From Sebastes aleutianus (lineage: Eukaryota > Chordata > Actinopteri > Perciformes > Sebastidae): a stretch of DNA of 64,000 bases. The notes under the pieces are model-generated. The model was not told the origin of the DNA. It saw only the letters and a program-made list of their open reading frames with translations, and did no database searches. This document shows positions 1-12,609 of the stretch, piece after piece. How positions within the stretch are numbered: position 1 is the first letter of the stretch; each line of letters begins with the position of its first letter. The stretch covers positions 12,299,960 to 12,363,959 of the forward strand of contig CAKAKS010000062.1 of assembly GCA_916700875.1 (NCBI GenBank). Reading direction: 5' to 3'. Made by a program: the position numbers and the translations under genes.

Positions 1-3000
1 GAGAGAGGCCGAGACATAGAGGTGGAGATAGACGAAGAGGTAGAGATGTAGTGAGGTGCGTTGGAGCTGGGAGAGCTGGCAGAGTTCTTTTTCTGCTGCT
101 GGATGAGTGGCGAGGCGTGGAGCGAGGAGGGCTTGGCGACAGTCTTGGGTCCATCCGGGGACGGGGGGTTGTCCCCGTGGGCCAGGCCCTTGGCCGCGTT
201 GCCGAGGATGGCCAGGGCCTGGGAGATGGAGTCCAGGGAGGGAGCCGTCAGGTCCTCGTCGAGGGAATCCAGGCATATGGGCTCAGACGACGACTGAGGT
301 GGTCGCTTGGCAACCTGGGCAGCGGGGGAGGGAGTAGCACCTGCTGAAGGCGTGGACCGCTGAACCCACACAGCCTCCTGGAGGGACAGATTACACAGAC
401 ACAACATTTACACTAACTGTTTTTATCATGACCTATTACACATTTCCATGTCATATTATATATATATATACACATATATATATATATATATATATATATG
501 TCAGATGAGTGTCTGTGACAAGCAGTCATGTAATGAGCATAATAACATACAGCCATATCTTTATCAAAATCTAAAACCTTTAAGGTTGATATAAAAGTCA
601 AGTCTAACCTTTGGCTTGGCCTTGGGAGTACTGACCATCCTTTTCTTTGCTCTGGAGTGAAAAAAAACAACACAAACAGGTGAGAACAAGCTAGTCAGAG
701 TTAGTTCTGAAGGTATCGGTAAATAACAAGTCACATGACTCACGTGTAGCCTGTGAGGTGACCGTGAGCCATGATGCTCTCTTTGAACAGCATCCTGCAA
801 ACAGAAATAAACAGAAATATCGATACAACAACGATTCATGTAAAGGGAATTTACCTTTTTCACTTACTAGAAAGTAAAAGCAAGTTAAATCTGTTGTTAA
901 AGACGTAGAATACAGCAGGTAGCGAGTGTAAATACTCTAAAACTAAATAATCTTAACAAGACACACACCTGGCCTGCATCCAGCCTTTAGGCCAGAGAAG
1001 TTTAACTTCAGTCTCCATGAAGGCTTTGAGGTAGTCTTCTAGAGACAGCGTGTTCTTGCCCTCCAGCTCATAGCAGCCCAGCTTCACCCGCACCAGGTTA
1101 CACAGCAATAACCTGGAAATACACACACATTCAAAAATAATCCATCAAAACAAAGGGCAATCCTGATAATGACTTGAAAAGCAAAATTAACATCGCAGGT
1201 GTAAATATAATTTGACAGTATGTTTAACAACAAGACTAGCTAGCTATTCAGTCATGTCATTGTCCCCAAATCAATATCAGGAGTTTCATGAAGAAATGAG
1301 AGGTCATGTGTACTGTTCGGCCGCAGTCTGAAGTAGCGAGTTGAATAGCGAATGGGATGTGAGATGATCGCTTATGTGATATAAGTATCAGTAATTTCAG
1401 AGGGGCAGTGTAACGAATAAGATATTCAGATGTTTTTGTAGCCAGTGCATATGAACGGTGAACAGACAGTTCCACTGTAACTACTTAGTAGATGTCCATT
1501 ATCAGGAATTAATGGACACCCTGCAGCCAATCAGAATCAAGTACTCAACCAGATGATGGTTTAAGTATATTCATTGCCACTTGCATAAGAAACAAATCTC
1601 CCTTCCTCTGTGAAACTGACCTGAGTTTGTCGTCCCAGACAAACTTCTTCCGAGGGCCCATCACCCTCTTCCCTGGTTTCTCCTCATCATCATCCTCTGA
1701 CCCGTTCTTCTCTCCCTCCTCAGACTGCTGCCTGTGAACACAGAAACAAACATCATACATCACGACACTTTTATATAAATGATGTGGATGGAAATGTGTC
1801 AAAAAAGCAAAAAACAGATACGAGACGACAGTGATAAACTGTGAGCCGCGACTGACTCAAGAAGTGTCCTTACTTTGCCACTTTAGCGATGCAGTCCATG
1901 TTGTATCGAGCAATCTGCTCCGGCATCACACTGCACACTGCCAGCTTCAGCTTCAGCAGGGGCGTTCGAAGACGGTCATCCTGGGCGACGGGGATGAGCA
2001 CAGTCAGAAATCACACACACACACACACACATTTACAGCACGGCACACTCGCATGCTAAATATAGAATCAGATAACGGGCACACGGCCAGCAGACACATC
2101 AATATGGCTTAATAATGAATTAGCTTTCACACAGTTACATTTAGACGCACCTGCCAGCTCACAGGCTCTTACTACTACTTATGTCCTGTGAAATACTGGG
2201 TGACATAAGCCTCTAGGCATCATCTGCTAATGAATTACATCAAAAACAAACTGGAAGTGGTAAATTATTCTTTGGCCAAACAGTTCACTTCACTAGGAGT
2301 CTCTGCAACTTCTAGCTAGGGATACACAATATGGATTTTTTTCAAGGATAACGATAATTACCTGCCTTTCATGGCCGATACCGATAAGACAACCGATAAT
2401 TTCCCATTTTTGTATTATAAAAAGATGTTCATGACCTGTAGTTTATCACGCACACCTGATGTTAAGAAAGGCTAAGATGTAGTGAGCAAAGATGGATGAT
2501 TTAATATTCCATAGCTCTGACCTAACCAAATCTAACTCATTATTATTATTATTAACACAACAAAAACAAAGAACAGTTCTGACTCTTCAAATGTTCTTTT
2601 TTCTAGTAAAATACATCAAAAAACTTGTATTGCAAATTGCAATCGTGTTGTCTTCCCCCTGAAACTGTAAAAAACATCCACACCGGCAACGTGTTTGGCT
2701 CTCTAAATCAGCGTGTTGTGCTTGTTGTTCTTCTTCTTTGTGTTTACTGGCCGATTGCAAACTTTAACTGCCCTACTTTATCGGTGTAGATGCTGCTCTT
2801 GCTAAGTCAATGAAAGCTATTTGGCTTTGTTTTATCTGCTCTATATATCAGCTACAATTTCATTATCGGAATAATACATAATAATATAAATGTCTCGGTA
2901 TCGGTCGATAATTTATCGGCCGGACAAATATCGTGCATCCCTACTTCTAGCTATTGAATTCTGCAGATGACCATTTTAAAGCAAAATAATAAATCCAAAA

Positions 3001-6000
3001 CTGATATCTTATGAGCACATTGCAGAAAGCAGTCCACATGTCAGTGCTTGGGCTTTGTATTGTGGCCTAACTTGAAGTGGCACAAATGTCTGTCCTCGTG
3101 TCTGAGAATAATGTCGATCACACACCTGTATGTTGAGGCTGAGCTTCTTAAGGCGTTTGAGCAGAGCTTCTTTATTGCAGGGCACAAAGGCCTCCAGGTG
3201 AGAGTAGACGACCGAACGCACCTCCGAAGGCTGCTCCTGAACCTGCAACTCAATACTGCCACACACACGGAACAACACACAGAGATAGACGTCAGACATT
3301 TACATGAGTTGTTTTCATGTCTCTCTGAAAAAAAAAAAAAATGTAAAATCTGAATGGTACTCACTCCAGCAGGATATTGTTCATGTCCAGTGTGAAGAAC
3401 TTCTTCCTGCCCTCTGCGTCAAACAGACGGGACGCCTGTGTCATGGGACAAGCATTAAACAAGACATTAGCAACATCTCTTGCTAATCCTGTTCACATTC
3501 CTGAAAGAATGTGTCACAGATTTGACAAACAGAGCTGCCAAAACGGGATGAGGATGTTGAAATGTTTAACCTCTTTGTGCAAAATACTGACAGGATGTTT
3601 TTCCTGCAGCAGTCACATTAGAACAAGAACATGATCATGAATATTCAGATTTAATTGTTCCTTTTTTTACTATTTTGTAGCCAAAACGACTAATCAAAAA
3701 TGCATGAAAATAATTCTTAGTTGCCGCCCTAATCTAACACACATGATCCAGTGGAGTATTGAAGCCCGTACCGCTCTCAGGTCTTCGATGCGCTTTGTGA
3801 GTGGTGCTGGGAGTCCACTGGGCAGAGGAGGAGGGGCTATCACAGTACCCTGCGACACTCTGCTAGCGCCTGCTTTATGTGCCATCCCGAAGGCGCCGTT
3901 CTCTCCCTGGAGAGGACTGGAGGGCTGAGGAGAGTCCAGCATCCCGAAGTCCAGGTCGCCCATCATGTCCTGCAGTATGTCGTTGTTGGCCGAGCCGAGC
4001 AGCGACATCACGGTCGGGTCGGCGGCCAGGTCGGCCATGTTGCTTTCGATGCCGCCAGCGGCCTTGGACTGGGCGTTGAGGAGCGCACTGTTGGCGTTGG
4101 GCACTTTGGCGACGGGACGTGGCAGACCGGGACGCGGCAGACCGCCAACATTCATGTGCTTCTTGCGCATCTCTTCTTTCTCCCTGGTGAAGCGACGCAG
4201 CATGTTGGCCAGGTGGAGAGAATCTTTCATCAGCTTCTTCCTCTTTTTCTTTTCTGGCCGATGAACATTGAGGGCTGAAACTCTGCCGGAACACAATAAA
4301 GGAGAAAGACGTTTAATTGACTAGCACAGAGAACGTGTATTAAGTTTAGGAATTATTCTGTAGTGATTAACTCGGGAAGGTGAGGCTGCTGATGGGAATA
4401 CACCTGACTAATTTCCCATGAGGGAACTCATTGTTTCCATCTATACGACTGCACAACAATCTGCACATTTAACTGCATTGTTGTGTGCGTGGAAAATATT
4501 GGAGAAACAACAAGCCTGAGATGAAACACTGAAGAAAAATGAAAACCTCACCCGGGCTTTGGTACTTTATTCTTCCTGGGTTTCTTGTCCTCCAGAATTC
4601 CACCATCTGGCTTTTTCCGACGTTTCTTTATCACCCGCTCCTCGCCATCTTTCATCTTCTACAAACAGGTGCAAAAAATGTGGTTTATTAATAAAAACAG
4701 CCGTTTTATGTACAGTAAGAAAACAATCAGAAAACTGGTATATTGGACTATTTATTTTTTTAAATATAATATTTATTATGTGTATGTGTATTTTACCATG
4801 CATTCATACAAGTGCAGGAAAGCGAGAACCTACCTTGAAGCGATTATCCTCCGTGCCTGCGTTTTCTCCCTCAGAGTCAGATGCTGCTCTGAACTGCAGA
4901 GTGCCCGTGTTGATGTAGAAGCCTCCGTGTTTTGTGGTGAGAGAGGCCGGCACCAGCTCGTCATACTGAGGCCAGGAGAGAGGTAGAATTACTGTTAGTT
5001 TTCTTTGACTACTGTGTGTTGCGCCAACCTTTAAACCACTGCTTAGTATAGAGCGCTCCAGGGATGACGTATTTTTGTAGGCCAACCAGGAAGTTAGCAT
5101 CGCCATAGTTCCCTCGACAAACAGCCAACGGGATTGTTCCATTGGGTTTTGGATTATTGCAGAAAATAAGCTCTTTGGCAAATAAACCGTTTATGATACT
5201 TTCACGTTTTATTCCGTAAAATAATCTTCGCAAATGCACACCACTGTGATTTTTGAAGTGTAAATGCAATCGCCAGAGGTAAAAAGCTAACGTTAGGCTA
5301 TAAACGAACTACACCACGGTCGCATGAGTATACACAACGAGGCTGTAAAGACCAGTCGGCGTGATGGCGTTTAGTCTCATTTAGCCACTTGTTAGCATAA
5401 GCCCACATAAAGGCTTCAGAATTCATGAGTGGGATATTTACTGACATATTTTATATCGTTGAACAAAATGTTAAAATCTCTTAGGCTTGTGTTAACCACA
5501 GACCTTATTTCAGGCATCTAACTAAAAACCCATTCAAAAAACCCATTGACTTACAGACAAGGGAACCGGAAGGGCTAAAATGCTCACTCATTTCCGGGTT
5601 TTAGGACTCATTCCTGCAGCACTCTATATCAACAAAGATTAGACTGTTTTCCAACGTTTATAACATATACTGTAGGTTTATAACACATAATACTTAACTG
5701 TTTATGCACTTTATACTAACATTTGCAGTATATTGTTTTTGCTGTTACACTAATGTTACAATTAAACTAAAAACTAAGAACAACAAATGTTTTCTTGAAG
5801 ATTTAAAACTATTTTTTGTTTCCTACGATCTTTTCTAAAGCAGTTTCACCAATGACCAAAAAAAAAATAATTTCCAGCAGTTAAGTATCTCATTTCCATT
5901 GCACATTGCATTGGACAATACCGTCCATTACCACCACACTCAAAAAAATACATAAACAAATATATCAAGCAGAACTGAGTATAGTATATAGAGTATACAT

Positions 6001-8513
6001 TATATACTAGACTTCAGTATGCTTAATTTTGTCACTCATAAATGTCTGACAAAATTAAGTACACTTGAAATTTACTTAGAAATGATGTGTAATAACTGGA
6101 ACTGGGACACACCATGTGACTTTGTGTCAAAGTGAAATGCAGATCAAGGGTGATGAGATCAACTGCATTGTGGACAAAAATACACTTGATCCCAGTCGAC
6201 AATAGTTTCCGTCGCAAACAGAAAACTTCAGATCATCATAGATTTTGCAAAAGAAAATTTAAAGGGATATTTTCAATGCTGACTATTAAGAAATATAAGC
6301 AGCAACATATGAGTAATGCAGAAAAGTGACGTGTGTGCAAAAAGGGAACTCACAGCCTCTGAGTTGTCTATGAAAGGGTCAGTCTCGTCGTAGCCATAGC
6401 CAATGTCAATGAGGTCCTGCATCCTGTCCTTTTTCTTCTTCTTTGGGACACCACCCTGCAAACGGAGGGAAAACAAAAAAACATTCAAAAAACAAATATT
6501 AGACATCCTTTTGCATGCACAACAGCCACACACAGTTATGTATGTAACAATAGATTCTTACATCTTGAGACTATAACACTCACGTATTTGTTGTCAAACT
6601 TCTTGGCCAGCGCTTCTACCTCCCGTCTCTCTCGGTCATCATCAGCAAAGGGGTCGTTGGGGTCCAGGGGAGGAGCGAGTCCTTTAGGGACTGTTGAACA
6701 TGCATGCTTTACCTGAAGGAAAGAAAGAAATTGACAAAGGAATGAAATGGGAGCGAGGGGCTTTTTATGATCAGCTCCCAGCAGCAGAGCTTCGCTTCCG
6801 CCATTTTGGACTGAAAGCAACTACCAGACGCCAGTAACACGCCTACAAAGTGACGTACAAAAGTAATACAAAATCATTTTTTATTCTATTGTCATATTTA
6901 AAGGTCCCATATTATGCTAATTTTCAGGTTCATATTTGTATTTTGTGCTTCTACTAGAACATGTTTACATGCTGTAATGTTCAAAAAAATCTTTATGTTC
7001 CTCATACTGTCGGCCTGAATATACCTGTATTTACCCTCTGTCTTAAACGCTCCGTTTTAGCGCATTTTGACAGAATTGCAGCAGAATTGTGTTGCTAGGC
7101 AACAGCTTGGGTCCATGTGTACATCCTGTCAGCTGACATTCACTGCAACCGGGAATAAACTGGGACACATTTAGAATGTTTACGTTTAAAATTGTGTCAG
7201 GGGTCTAACTATTGTATATTTGTGACATCACAGATGAGCAGAAATCCTGACAGCTTGTTTCAAATGCAGAGTTTCTGAATACGGGCCGTGTGCATTTCCC
7301 TGTGGATTGAGTGTTTCGATACTTTCACAATGTTTATACAGGACTTTAGCCTGCTTTATAATAACATGAAGATCTCACTTTTTTATAATATGGGACCTTT
7401 AATGTCTCTTATCGAAATAGCGTGTGTTGAACAATAAAAAATATTATAAATATAATAAGTCCAAAATGGCGGCAGCGGCTGTTGCAAAAAACAAAACAGG
7501 AGTTTCATCTCTATGCTAAAAGTCAAGATATCTTCAGTATTTGTATGTTCCTATCCATCTGCTCAGTCGTCTTTCTGTGTGTTGCAATAAAGAGTACGAA
7601 AAAAACTTTACTACACTGACAACACACAGAAAACTATCTGCTGCAAATAAAGTAAATATCTATTGTCATATTTAATGTCTCTTATTTTGAAATGGCGGCT
7701 GTCATAAAAAAAAAAAAAAAAAACACAGGAGTTTTGTCTTTTTGCTTCTATATTCTTTGCTAAAAGTCTTCTTCTTACCAATTTTCTGTCTCTTCTAAGT
7801 CCCCCAATTCTATAGAAATGCAATTCCAAAATTGCTGGATTATCCCTTTAACATGAAACTTTTCATCCTAAATCCTTAATAAACCTGTCCACACTTTGGC
7901 CCAGGGCATAATACATAAATAATAAGCATAATAACAGCAGTTATTCACTGCCTTATTGCCTTATCAACACCACATGTGCAGTATTAACAACACATCTAAG
8001 TAGTGTGACATCTCAGTTGAAAACAAACCCAACACAAGTCAGGGTCGTGTTTAGGCCCCTCCTGTTCACATCATGGTGTCTGTACTCCCTCCTAACCTGA
8101 GTAGTAGTAGTAGTAGTGGAGGTTGTGGTTGTTGTGTTGACCAGCTCTCCGTAGTTGAACTCAGAGGACCCCCGCTCATTGGGCTCGGACAGCGGGAGGT
8201 TGAGGCGGACTGTCGGCTTCACCTCCCCGGTCTCTGCGTCGCCTCCTGCCGCGTTCACGTTCCCAAACAAACCACCACCACCACCACCTCCACCTCCACC
8301 TCCTGACACCACCACGGCACTTCCACCACCTCCTCCACCTCCACCTCCACCACCACCTCCTCCATCTTTCCCAAAAGTGATCTCGACGGCCTCATCTTCT
8401 CGGCGGCGCTTCTTGCTGGACTCCGGTGTGGTGGTCGTCGGCAGCAGCGAGGTGGAGGTGGTGGTGTTGAAGGATGAGATGGTGACGAACGGGACTTTCC
8501 TCGGCTCTGCCAT
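1..8513 (-). CDS. ubn2: ubinuclein-2 (5' 14 coding exons; 3' end outside window)
   Basis: Ubinuclein is the HIRA-complex subunit that helps deposit histone H3.3 in the nucleus. Coding exons, in order of transcription: 8097-8513, 6584-6712, 6354-6455, 4834-4965, 4552-4658, 3772-4282, 3365-3435, 3126-3255, 1874-1980, 1621-1731, 969-1112, 744-794, 609-651, 1-377 (cut by the edge). All introns are GT/AG and all phases join, giving about 810 residues. The ATG at 8513 has G at -3 and +4 and begins MAEPRKV. Exons 2-4 carry the Hpc2-related domain, including QDLIDIGYGYDETDPFIDNS and YDELVPASLTT. Later exons carry LEAFVPCNKEALLKRLKKL, GPRKKFVWDD and WPKGWMQAR. I chose ubn2 over ubn1 because of KNGSEDDDEEKPGKRV and LEAFVPCNKE, which match UBN2 as I recall it. 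Which teleost ohnologue this is cannot be told. The last exon in view is Ser/Pro-rich and holds ICLDSLDEDL. Confidence 0.93.
435..499. repeat. (TA)n microsatellite
   Basis: An AT dinucleotide run with short interruptions in the ubn2 intron between the exons at 1-377 and 609-651. Confidence 0.9.
2317..2943. mobile_element. hAT-like non-autonomous element with 8-bp target duplication
   Basis: Begins TAGGGATACACAATAT and ends ATATCGTGCATCCCTA, so the termini are imperfect inverted repeats. It is flanked on both sides by CTTCTAGC (2309-2316 and 2944-2951), an exact 8-bp duplication typical of hAT transposons. The interior is rich in CGATA/TATCG motifs and has no long reading frame. It lies in a ubn2 intron. 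Confidence 0.88.
6902..7398. mobile_element. piggyBac-like MITE, TTAA flanked (copy 1)
   Basis: A 497-bp element running from AGGTCCCATATTAT to ATAATATGGGACCT, flanked by TTAA at 6898-6901 and 7399-7402. TTAA duplications are characteristic of piggyBac-type insertion. It has no reading frame of note and lies in ubn2 intron 1. An opposite-orientation copy lies at 9249-9749. Confidence 0.85.
7533..7648. repeat. Segment duplicated at 9958-10080
   Basis: The stretch with TTTGTATGTTCCTATCCATC, the CAGTCGTCTTTCTGTGTGTTGC block and the AACACACAGAAAACTATCTG block recurs in the same orientation at about 9958-10080. It is part of ubn2 intron 1, next to the MITE. Its class is unknown; it may belong to a larger duplicated or mobile unit. 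Confidence 0.7.
8271..8363 (-). repeat. Poly-glycine coding tract in ubn2 exon 1
   Basis: GGT/GGA-type codons encode two uninterrupted glycine runs, of 14 residues (about 51-64) and 11 residues (about 71-81), separated by SAVVVS. A poly-threonine run, TTTTTSTTTTTT, closes the same exon near residues 127-138. The tract is simple-sequence DNA inside the reading frame and is likely to vary in length between alleles. It sits in the N-terminal region before the Hpc2-related domain, so length change should not touch the HIRA-binding core. Confidence 0.9.
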
Positions 8514-8699
8514 GACGACGCTCTCCGTCCGAACGTCTCGTCTCGTCTCCCGGGTAACAACGAGCCGCCGCCTGGCTGCGATAACCTGGAGATGGTGGAC
8601 TAGTAGCTCGCTTTAGCTGCTCTGCTAGCTCGCTTCTCTCAGACGGAGAGCTCCAGGACAACACGGTGACTTTATCTCCTCCCAGCCGGCGTTAATCCA

Positions 8700-8900
8700 T
8701 CAAGTAGAGTCCCCGGCAGAGCCCCCGGCAGCTAGGAGCCACTCAAACACTGACAAATACCAGCTTTCAGTGCTTCCATGAGAGTGGAGCTTAGCTACCG
8801 CAAGGAGGCTTCTGTAGTAGCCATCTTGATCATTATTATCATTATTCAGAGGCTGGGCGTGGGGATGAAAGGAAAGCGGAAGCCGGGCAGGAAAGAGAAC
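8700..8900 (-). promoter_or_regulatory. Probable ubn2 promoter / 5'UTR region
   Basis: Upstream of the ubn2 ATG is a moderately GC-rich segment without a TATA box. On the minus strand it holds CAAGATGGC near 8815-8830, which fits the YY1-type element of TATA-less promoters, and a CCACGCCC GC-box-like site near 8855-8863. No start site can be read from sequence alone. Confidence 0.4.
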
Positions 8901-9248
8901 CGTGTTGGTCCAATGAGAGAGCTGGAAACACGCCCACCTGACACACAACAAGCGCGAATGTGCAGGAGGATGATTGTTCTCTGCACAGGCGGGATGTCTG
9001 GAGCCTGAACGCATCACTACGGAGCCTGAACGCCTCACTCACTGTTTACTACAGAGAGGAATTAATTTATACGTGTGACGGAAAATCCGGAAAAGAAACA
9101 TTATATTACCGATCTACCCTGAAGCTAAAGAGGTGCACTTCAAAAGTATGAGTGAACTTCACCTTTATAACGACAGACAGTATTCATTTTGCAATACAGA
9201 TGCAGAGACAGATCATTTGTTCTTAATCATACTAGCAAAGTGTTTTAA

Positions 9249-9749
9249 AGGTCCCATATTATTTTTATATTTTTTTTATTATAAAGCAGGCTTAAGTCCT
9301 ATATAAATACTGTGGAAGTATCGAAACACTCAATCCACAGGGAAATACACACAGCCCGTATTCAGAAACTCTGCATTTGAAACAAGCTGTCAGGATTTCT
9401 GTCCATTTGTGATGACACGAATATACAATATTTAGACCCTTTACACAGTTTTTAACGTAAACATTCTAAATGTGTCCCAGTTTATTCCTGGTTGCAGTGT
9501 ATGTGAATGTCATCACCTGACAGGTGCAGTACACATGGACCCAAGCTGTTGCCTAGCAACAAAATTATGTTGCAATTCCGTTAAAATGTGCTAAAACGGA
9601 GCGTTTGAGACAGAGGGTAAATACAGGCATATTCAGGCTGACAGTATGAGGAAAATAAAGTTTTTTTTGAACATTAAAGCATGTAAACATGTTCTAGTAG
9701 AAACACAAAATACAAGTATGAACCTGAAAATGAGCCCGATATGGGACCT
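9249..9749. mobile_element. piggyBac-like MITE, TTAA flanked (copy 2, inverted)
   Basis: A 501-bp relative of the element at 6902-7398 in reverse orientation, flanked by TTAA at 9245-9248 and 9750-9753. Shared interior blocks include the CTACTAGAACATGTTTACATG segment and the GTTGCCTAGCAAC segment. It is intergenic, upstream of ubn2. Confidence 0.85.
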
Positions 9750-10919
9750 TTAAATACTACAGTTAACACCAACTAGAAATGTCAAAGTTTGACTTGTTTT
9801 TTTATAACAGGGAATTTGCATTTCTCATATACAGTTTAATTGTTTTACAAAGGTTTTCATTGATAAATTGAGTGCACAAAAATGAAATGCATGCTTCTTC
9901 AAAAAATCTCAAAGACATATGAGTGGTAAGAGCTCCAACATTACTCTCTGACTTTTTCAGTATTTGTATGTTCCTATCCATCTGCTCAGTCGTCTTTCTG
10001 TGTGTTGCAAACGTGGTTTCAACCAAGAGTACAAAAAACTTTACTACACTTACAACACACAGAAAACTATCTGCTGCAAGTGCAGTGTTTTGATAAGAAA
10101 AAAAAAATTCAATGAAAACCACTCTAAAATTAAGTGATTTCATAGCAATACAATATGAACTAGCCATGATAAGTGCCCTAAAAATAAATACAATCTTATG
10201 GAGATTGTGTGAGGTCTGTTTTAATGTAAAGACAGCATTGCAGAAGGTTGAGTTGAGCAGTGTTATTTATGGTTTGTAAAAACCCAGAAAACACAGCCAC
10301 TTAGTGATTCATTTTTGTATTTAAAAATAAAATTAAATAAAGGGGAATAAAATAATAATACATGCATATTTGTCCAGTCTGAGTGCTAGTAGTAGTAGAG
10401 TGCTGAGTAAGGACCCCATCAGATCACACAGATTCTGTTCGCCTTGGCCTCCTTCTTCTAGAGTAGATGTCATTTCCTGTATTCTGGTGCCTTTTAACAG
10501 GTGGTTCGATACTTTTATCTGGCTGTACAAGCATGAAAAAAAAGATATGGGTACATTTTGTAATTTCATCCAGAGGAAGAGGTTGGCCCTAGATCACATA
10601 TTTGAAAATATTAAAAAGCTAAAAAAAAACAGAAATGGATTCAATGAGTAATTCAGAGCCATCTCATTGTTTATTTAAACTCGGGGATCTTTTTATGCTT
10701 GAATGCAACTGAAAGTTCTGTTACAGTAAATTAATAAAGTGGAGAGGACAACTGTAGTCAAAGTGCCCCTATGTAACACTACTATTTTCTATAGAATCTT
10801 AGGATAAGTGAATATTAACAATAACATAAATAAGAAATTGCAGAAAATGTAAAATGAAGAAAATAATAAAATATAAGACTGAGCCTTGGCTCTGCTGCCT
10901 GTTGGACTTGGACTTGCAT

Positions 10920-11200
10920 TTTTTTATATAGCTATTTTCTAGTCTTCCGACCACTCAAAGCGCTTTACACTAAATGTCAGCATTCACACACACATTCATA
11001 CACTGATGGCAGAGGCTGCCAGGCAAGGTGCCAATTTTGCCCATCAGGATCTAATCGAAATGCTCATTCACACACCGATGGCTATGCCTTTGCGAGCAAT
11101 TTGTATCTTGCTCAAGGACACATCGACATGTGACCCGGAGCAGCCGGGGATCGAACCACCGACCTTCCGATTGGTGGACGACCTGCTATTTGGTCTATTA
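10920..11200 (+). repeat. Old interspersed repeat, common teleost type
   Basis: Carries the blocks CACTCAAAGCGCTTTACACT, TGATGGCAGAGGCTGCCAGG, TTGCTCAAGGACAC and GGGATCGAACCACCGACCTT in that order. I recognise this series as a frequent fish genomic repeat, but cannot assign the family. Confidence 0.55.
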
Positions 11201-11756
11201 TGAGTCTACAAATTATTGCTGCAGTCATAATTTGTTACATTCATCTTAACGAAGAATGCATTTGAACTGCTAACACACACAACTTGCTATGTAGATACTT
11301 TTCCACGTTGAACTTGATTATAATTCTTCTTTGTTTCAGCCCATTCTTTCAGTGTAAAGTGTAAACTGTGCTTATGTTAAATGCCTGTTTAAAAGTTTAG
11401 CAGTTGAGAAGTCAAGTGATCCCTTAATCTGCAGTGTGCAGAAGCTTTTCCATTAAATTCAGGGCTCGGCCTTTGCAACATTTAAGGTCAGAAATTTTCA
11501 GTAAAATATGTCAGCTGGTAGGTCAAGTCCTGTGTGTCTATAATAATGTAACAGTTATGTCTGCATCTCCTTTCATCTGTAGTGGGCTGACAGAGCACCC
11601 AGTCACACTGCCTTCTAGTCAAATAATCTTCACTATGACCATCATTTACATATTCCACTTGTTTAACCCTCATCCCACTTTTAGCCATCTTCTTCAAAAT
11701 GACTGACAGTGTTCCCCTACCACCCCGATAGTGTGTAACTATCTTTTAACACATTT

Positions 11757-11850
11757 TTTAGAATAGCATTCCCTTAAGTATAAGGCTGGGTTATAAATGT
11801 ATACATCCGTATGTAGACATGTACATTTATGTGTATATATATATATATTT
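11757..11850. repeat. Repeat shared with 17560-17662 (inverted)
   Basis: Contains CCCTTAAGTATAAGGCTGGG followed by a TATA-rich tail. The reverse complement of about 17560-17662 has the same block with small changes and the same adjacent AT microsatellite, so the two belong to one repeat family. Confidence 0.65.
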
Positions 11851-12391
11851 GTTTTTATCAACTTGTCCTACCATTTTACTACTTTTATAATTATTGATAT
11901 GCTCGCTTTCAGCAGCTACCATATTTTTTACTTCATTTATCTGCTGTTATTGTTTTGTGAAGCACTTTAACATCCGTTTTGAGAAGTGCTATATACACAT
12001 AATACTTTAAATTGGCACTCATGGCAACTTTTAATCTATTTCATTTTATCCATTTTAACTGCACATGCTAGTTGTTTGCTTGTCCCAATACATTGGTCTT
12101 TTTAAAAAGCACTAATTTAAACAGAAAACCATATGAAGTAATTAGGAACAAATTGATTGACAACGTGAAAAATTAAAATGATCAAATAAAGCACCGGTGA
12201 GATATGACAAGTGTACCTCCAGGGTCTGCAGGGATCCCAGTCAGTAGGATGAGGGTTAATGTAGTTCTCATTAAACCTGGCCAATATTGTTTTTTTTGTC
12301 ATTTGACATGTAGGTGTCCAAGAATGACACCTTAACCAAAACACTAGTTACACCCAAAATAACTCCCTTACAACCAGTGGTATTGACGGAT

Positions 12392-12441
12392 TTTGCTTTG
12401 TACTATGCTGAATGCAGACATTCAACATAGTACAAAGCAAA
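12392..12441. repeat. 23-bp-arm inverted repeat (hairpin)
   Basis: Arms at 12392-12414 and 12419-12441 are complementary at 22 of 23 positions around a 4-base loop. The one mismatch would be a G:U pair on one RNA strand. It lies about 145 bp beyond the rpsa polyadenylation signal. Confidence 0.85.
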
Positions 12442-12585
12442 TGGTGTATTCAAAATATCAGATGTTCCACTGGCTTCATCACGGTGCCTTCAGCTGCAAT
12501 TGATTTTGAGATAGAGGAACATTACAGCCAACAGTGACCTTCAGTGAATCAACAGAAAAACAAAAGTCAAGTGTGAAAACACCAT

Positions 12586-12591
12586 TTTATT
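12586..12591 (-). promoter_or_regulatory. rpsa polyadenylation signal AATAAA
   Basis: AATAAA on the minus strand begins about 19 bases past the TAA stop that ends at 12610. Such a short 3'UTR is usual for ribosomal protein genes. Confidence 0.8.
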
Positions 12592-12609
12592 GTTGCCATA
12601 GCCAATGAT

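Larger units (their letters stand above)
9754..12391. other. Intergenic region between ubn2 and rpsa, no gene seen
   Basis: AT-rich DNA with only short, unconserved reading frames. It contains the duplicated segment near 9958-10080, an interspersed repeat near 10920-11200 and a repeat ending in an AT run at 11757-11850. I see nothing else I can name. Confidence 0.6.

Noticed and set aside
3877..4278. Plus-strand frames opposite ubn2 exon 6
   Set aside because: The minus-strand frame matches ubinuclein and splices in phase; the others are shadows of a GC-rich exon.
8155..8616. Plus-strand proline-rich frame of 153 codons
   Set aside because: It is the antisense of the ubn2 glycine/threonine tracts; composition alone keeps it open.
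9802..10167. Minus-strand frame of 121 codons in the ubn2-rpsa interval
   Set aside because: Overlaps a duplicated repeat segment, AT-rich, no recognisable protein.
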